From contig JASLNT010000101.1 in NCBI GenBank assembly GCA_030745875.1, forward strand, positions 1 through 51,516: DNA of 51,516 nucleotides. The letters are read 5' to 3'. Below the pieces are notes generated by a model. That model made no database searches. It saw only the letters and a program-made list of their open reading frames with translations, and had not been told where the DNA came from. Below are positions 50,694 through 51,516 of this stretch, in pieces. The DNA is from Phycisphaerae bacterium (GTDB lineage: Bacteria > Planctomycetota > Phycisphaerae > SM23-33). Made by a program: the position numbers and the translations under genes. How positions within the stretch are numbered: position 1 is the stretch's first letter; every line of letters starts with the position of its first letter.

Positions 50694-51219
50694 AGAACTG
50701 TTACAGCAGCCATAACACGTGCTGTATAATATGTTTATCCTGCAATAGACACGTCGCGACGTCTCCAGGCGTGTCATATTGTGGAATTTCTTTCACAAGT
50801 ATTGGGCCGACGTGCATACACTGCAAAGAAGAGATTACCATTCATACTGGTTTGGTTTCTCCAGGCTGGTCCAGGTATCCGGTCTGGTGGTAGGTGTCGC
50901 CACGAGTCGGCGGTCAGCCGATCCCTATCAGATGATCTCCGGCCGATGGCAGTCGAAACAGTGGTGCTGAGAGAGACGACGTCAATACAGATTCATTTTT
51001 ACGACAGCCACGAACGCGGCGTCCCGCATCGGGACGCATCGGTGTTCGCCCGCAAGCCCGTGGCCGGAAAAGGACACCATCAATTTTCACGACATGACAA
51101 CTTGAGGATATGCCCCCTGCTGCACCACGCCCACAAGACTGGGCGGCTGTCCACGGCACGACAGGAGCGGTTAAGACGTTGGCGGCTGGGGCAAGTCCTT
51201 GCAGACAAAGGTGTGGAGA
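50694..51219. other. 526-base region upstream of the molybdopterin oxidoreductase gene
   Basis: No convincing gene. It holds a TATAAT (50725-50730) overlapped by the inverted repeat TACAGCA-N11-TGCTGTA (50702-50726), the 12-bp palindrome ACGTCGCGACGT (50751-50762) and a perfect hairpin GCGTCCCG-CAT-CGGGACGC (51019-51037). A long leader or regulatory region for the downstream gene is possible. Confidence 0.5.
50702..50730 (+). promoter_or_regulatory. TATAAT box overlapped by a 7-bp inverted repeat
   Basis: TACAGCA (50702-50708) and TGCTGTA (50720-50726) are separated by 11 bases; the right arm overlaps TATAAT (50725-50730). The -35 region is poor. This is the layout of a regulated promoter; whether it serves the gene at 51220 is unknown. 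Confidence 0.4.
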
Positions 51220-51516
51220 ATGTCAAAGGACCGAACAGACAGGTCGTCGAAGTCCAGAGCGTCATTTGAGCTGACTCGGCGTGAACTACTTGGCGTCGGG
51301 CTTAGCGGGATGCTGGCGGCGGCGGCCGAGCCGGTCCTGGGGGCTCTGAAACTGGTCGACGACGTGGACAACCCAATGGAGCACTATCCCAACCGCGGTT
51401 GGGAGAAGATGTACCGTGACGTCTTCAGCCACGACAAGCACTACCACTTCATGTGCGCGCCCAACGACACCCACAACTGCCTGCTCCGCGCGTACGTCAA
51501 GAATGACGTAATCACC
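51220..51516 (+). CDS. Tat-exported molybdopterin oxidoreductase, NxrA/NarG-like (type II DMSO reductase family), N-terminal part only
   Basis: 99 codons from ATG 51220 to the window edge, with GGTGTGGAG upstream. A twin-arginine signal reads LTRRELLGVGLSGMLAAAA. The mature start 'NPMEHYPNRGWEKMYRDVF' and 'HYHFMCAPNDTHNCLLRAYV' match the N-terminal iron-sulfur site region of nitrite oxidoreductase/nitrate reductase alpha subunits of the anammox/Nitrospira type (CAPNDTH-x-C). The Tat signal places it outside the cytoplasm. It would bind bis-MGD molybdenum and one [4Fe-4S] cluster. Substrate (nitrite/nitrate, chlorate, selenate or hydrocarbon) cannot be decided without the rest of the gene. Confidence 0.8.
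   Translation, partial: MSKDRTDRSSKSRASFELTRRELLGVGLSGMLAAAAEPVLGALKLVDDVDNPMEHYPNRGWEKMYRDVFSHDKHYHFMCAPNDTHNCLLRAYVKNDVIT

Noticed and set aside
50781..51269. A 162-codon open frame before the NxrA-like gene, with a 'HHQFSRHDN...CPLLHHAHKTG' stretch that recalls multihaem proteins
   Set aside because: No complete CxxCH motif, no ribosome site, composition unlike real genes, and it overlaps the well-supported start at 51220 by about 50 bases.

Overview
The window reads as part of a Planctomycetota genome, most likely an anaerobic, Phycisphaerae-like lineage. The evidence is two hydrazine-synthase-alpha-like (HzsA-related) secreted dihaem proteins, two Tat-exported type I sulfatases, several PQQ-type beta-propeller proteins and an anaerobic Wood-Ljungdahl gene set. 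This placement is inferred from protein content only; no rRNA or phylogenetic marker is present.

Layout. (1) 1-5856: a YVTN beta-propeller protein (cut by the window edge), a membrane protein, a Shewanella-like phosphatase and a 1015-residue HzsA-like protein. (2) 5944-18303: the carbonyl branch of the Wood-Ljungdahl pathway. cooC is divergent from cooS-acsB-acsC-acsV-acsF-acsD-acsE. After an inverted-repeat block come a zinc-ribbon protein and a DUF3786 protein. (3) 18378-26447, minus strand: metF-hdrC-hdrB-hdrA-mvhD-metV. The first five genes are joined by 4-base ATGA overlaps, with a good promoter upstream and a terminator downstream. This encodes a methylene-THF reductase/heterodisulfide-reductase-like complex. 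Its HdrA is a 1502-residue fusion: a HdrA module split by an NADPH-binding GltD-like domain, followed by a second complete HdrA. (4) 26736-30060: a threefold-repeat basic periplasmic protein, an ECF sigma factor, a small membrane protein, an EF-hand protein and a thioredoxin-fold protein. (5) 30122-45228: a polysaccharide-degradation style region with two sulfatases, a second HzsA-like protein, a beta-helix protein (possibly GH110-like), a redoxin-like lipoprotein, a TIM-barrel epimerase-like protein, two PQQ propellers and a BNR-4 propeller. A sulfatase remnant also lies here. (6) 45574-49423: porin-like protein, degenerate FMN-binding-like periplasmic protein and membrane histidine kinase, probably one operon. 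(7) 49519-51516: tRNA-Lys(CUU) with promoter and terminator, then about 1.5 kb of very low coding density holding a striking operator array and two tiny ORFs. Last comes the start of a Tat-exported molybdopterin oxidoreductase resembling NxrA/NarG, cut by the window edge.

How the parts fit. CooS, AcsB, AcsCD and AcsE interconvert CO2/CO, methyl-THF and acetyl-CoA. AcsV re-activates the corrinoid protein and CooC/AcsF insert nickel. MetFV supplies or consumes methyl-THF, and HdrABC-MvhD handles its electrons. The GltD insertion suggests NADPH enters this complex directly. The NxrA/NarG-type enzyme at the right edge could supply a respiratory partner, but this is inference. The most unusual items are the HdrA-GltD-HdrA fusion and the six-copy operator array beside tRNA-Lys.
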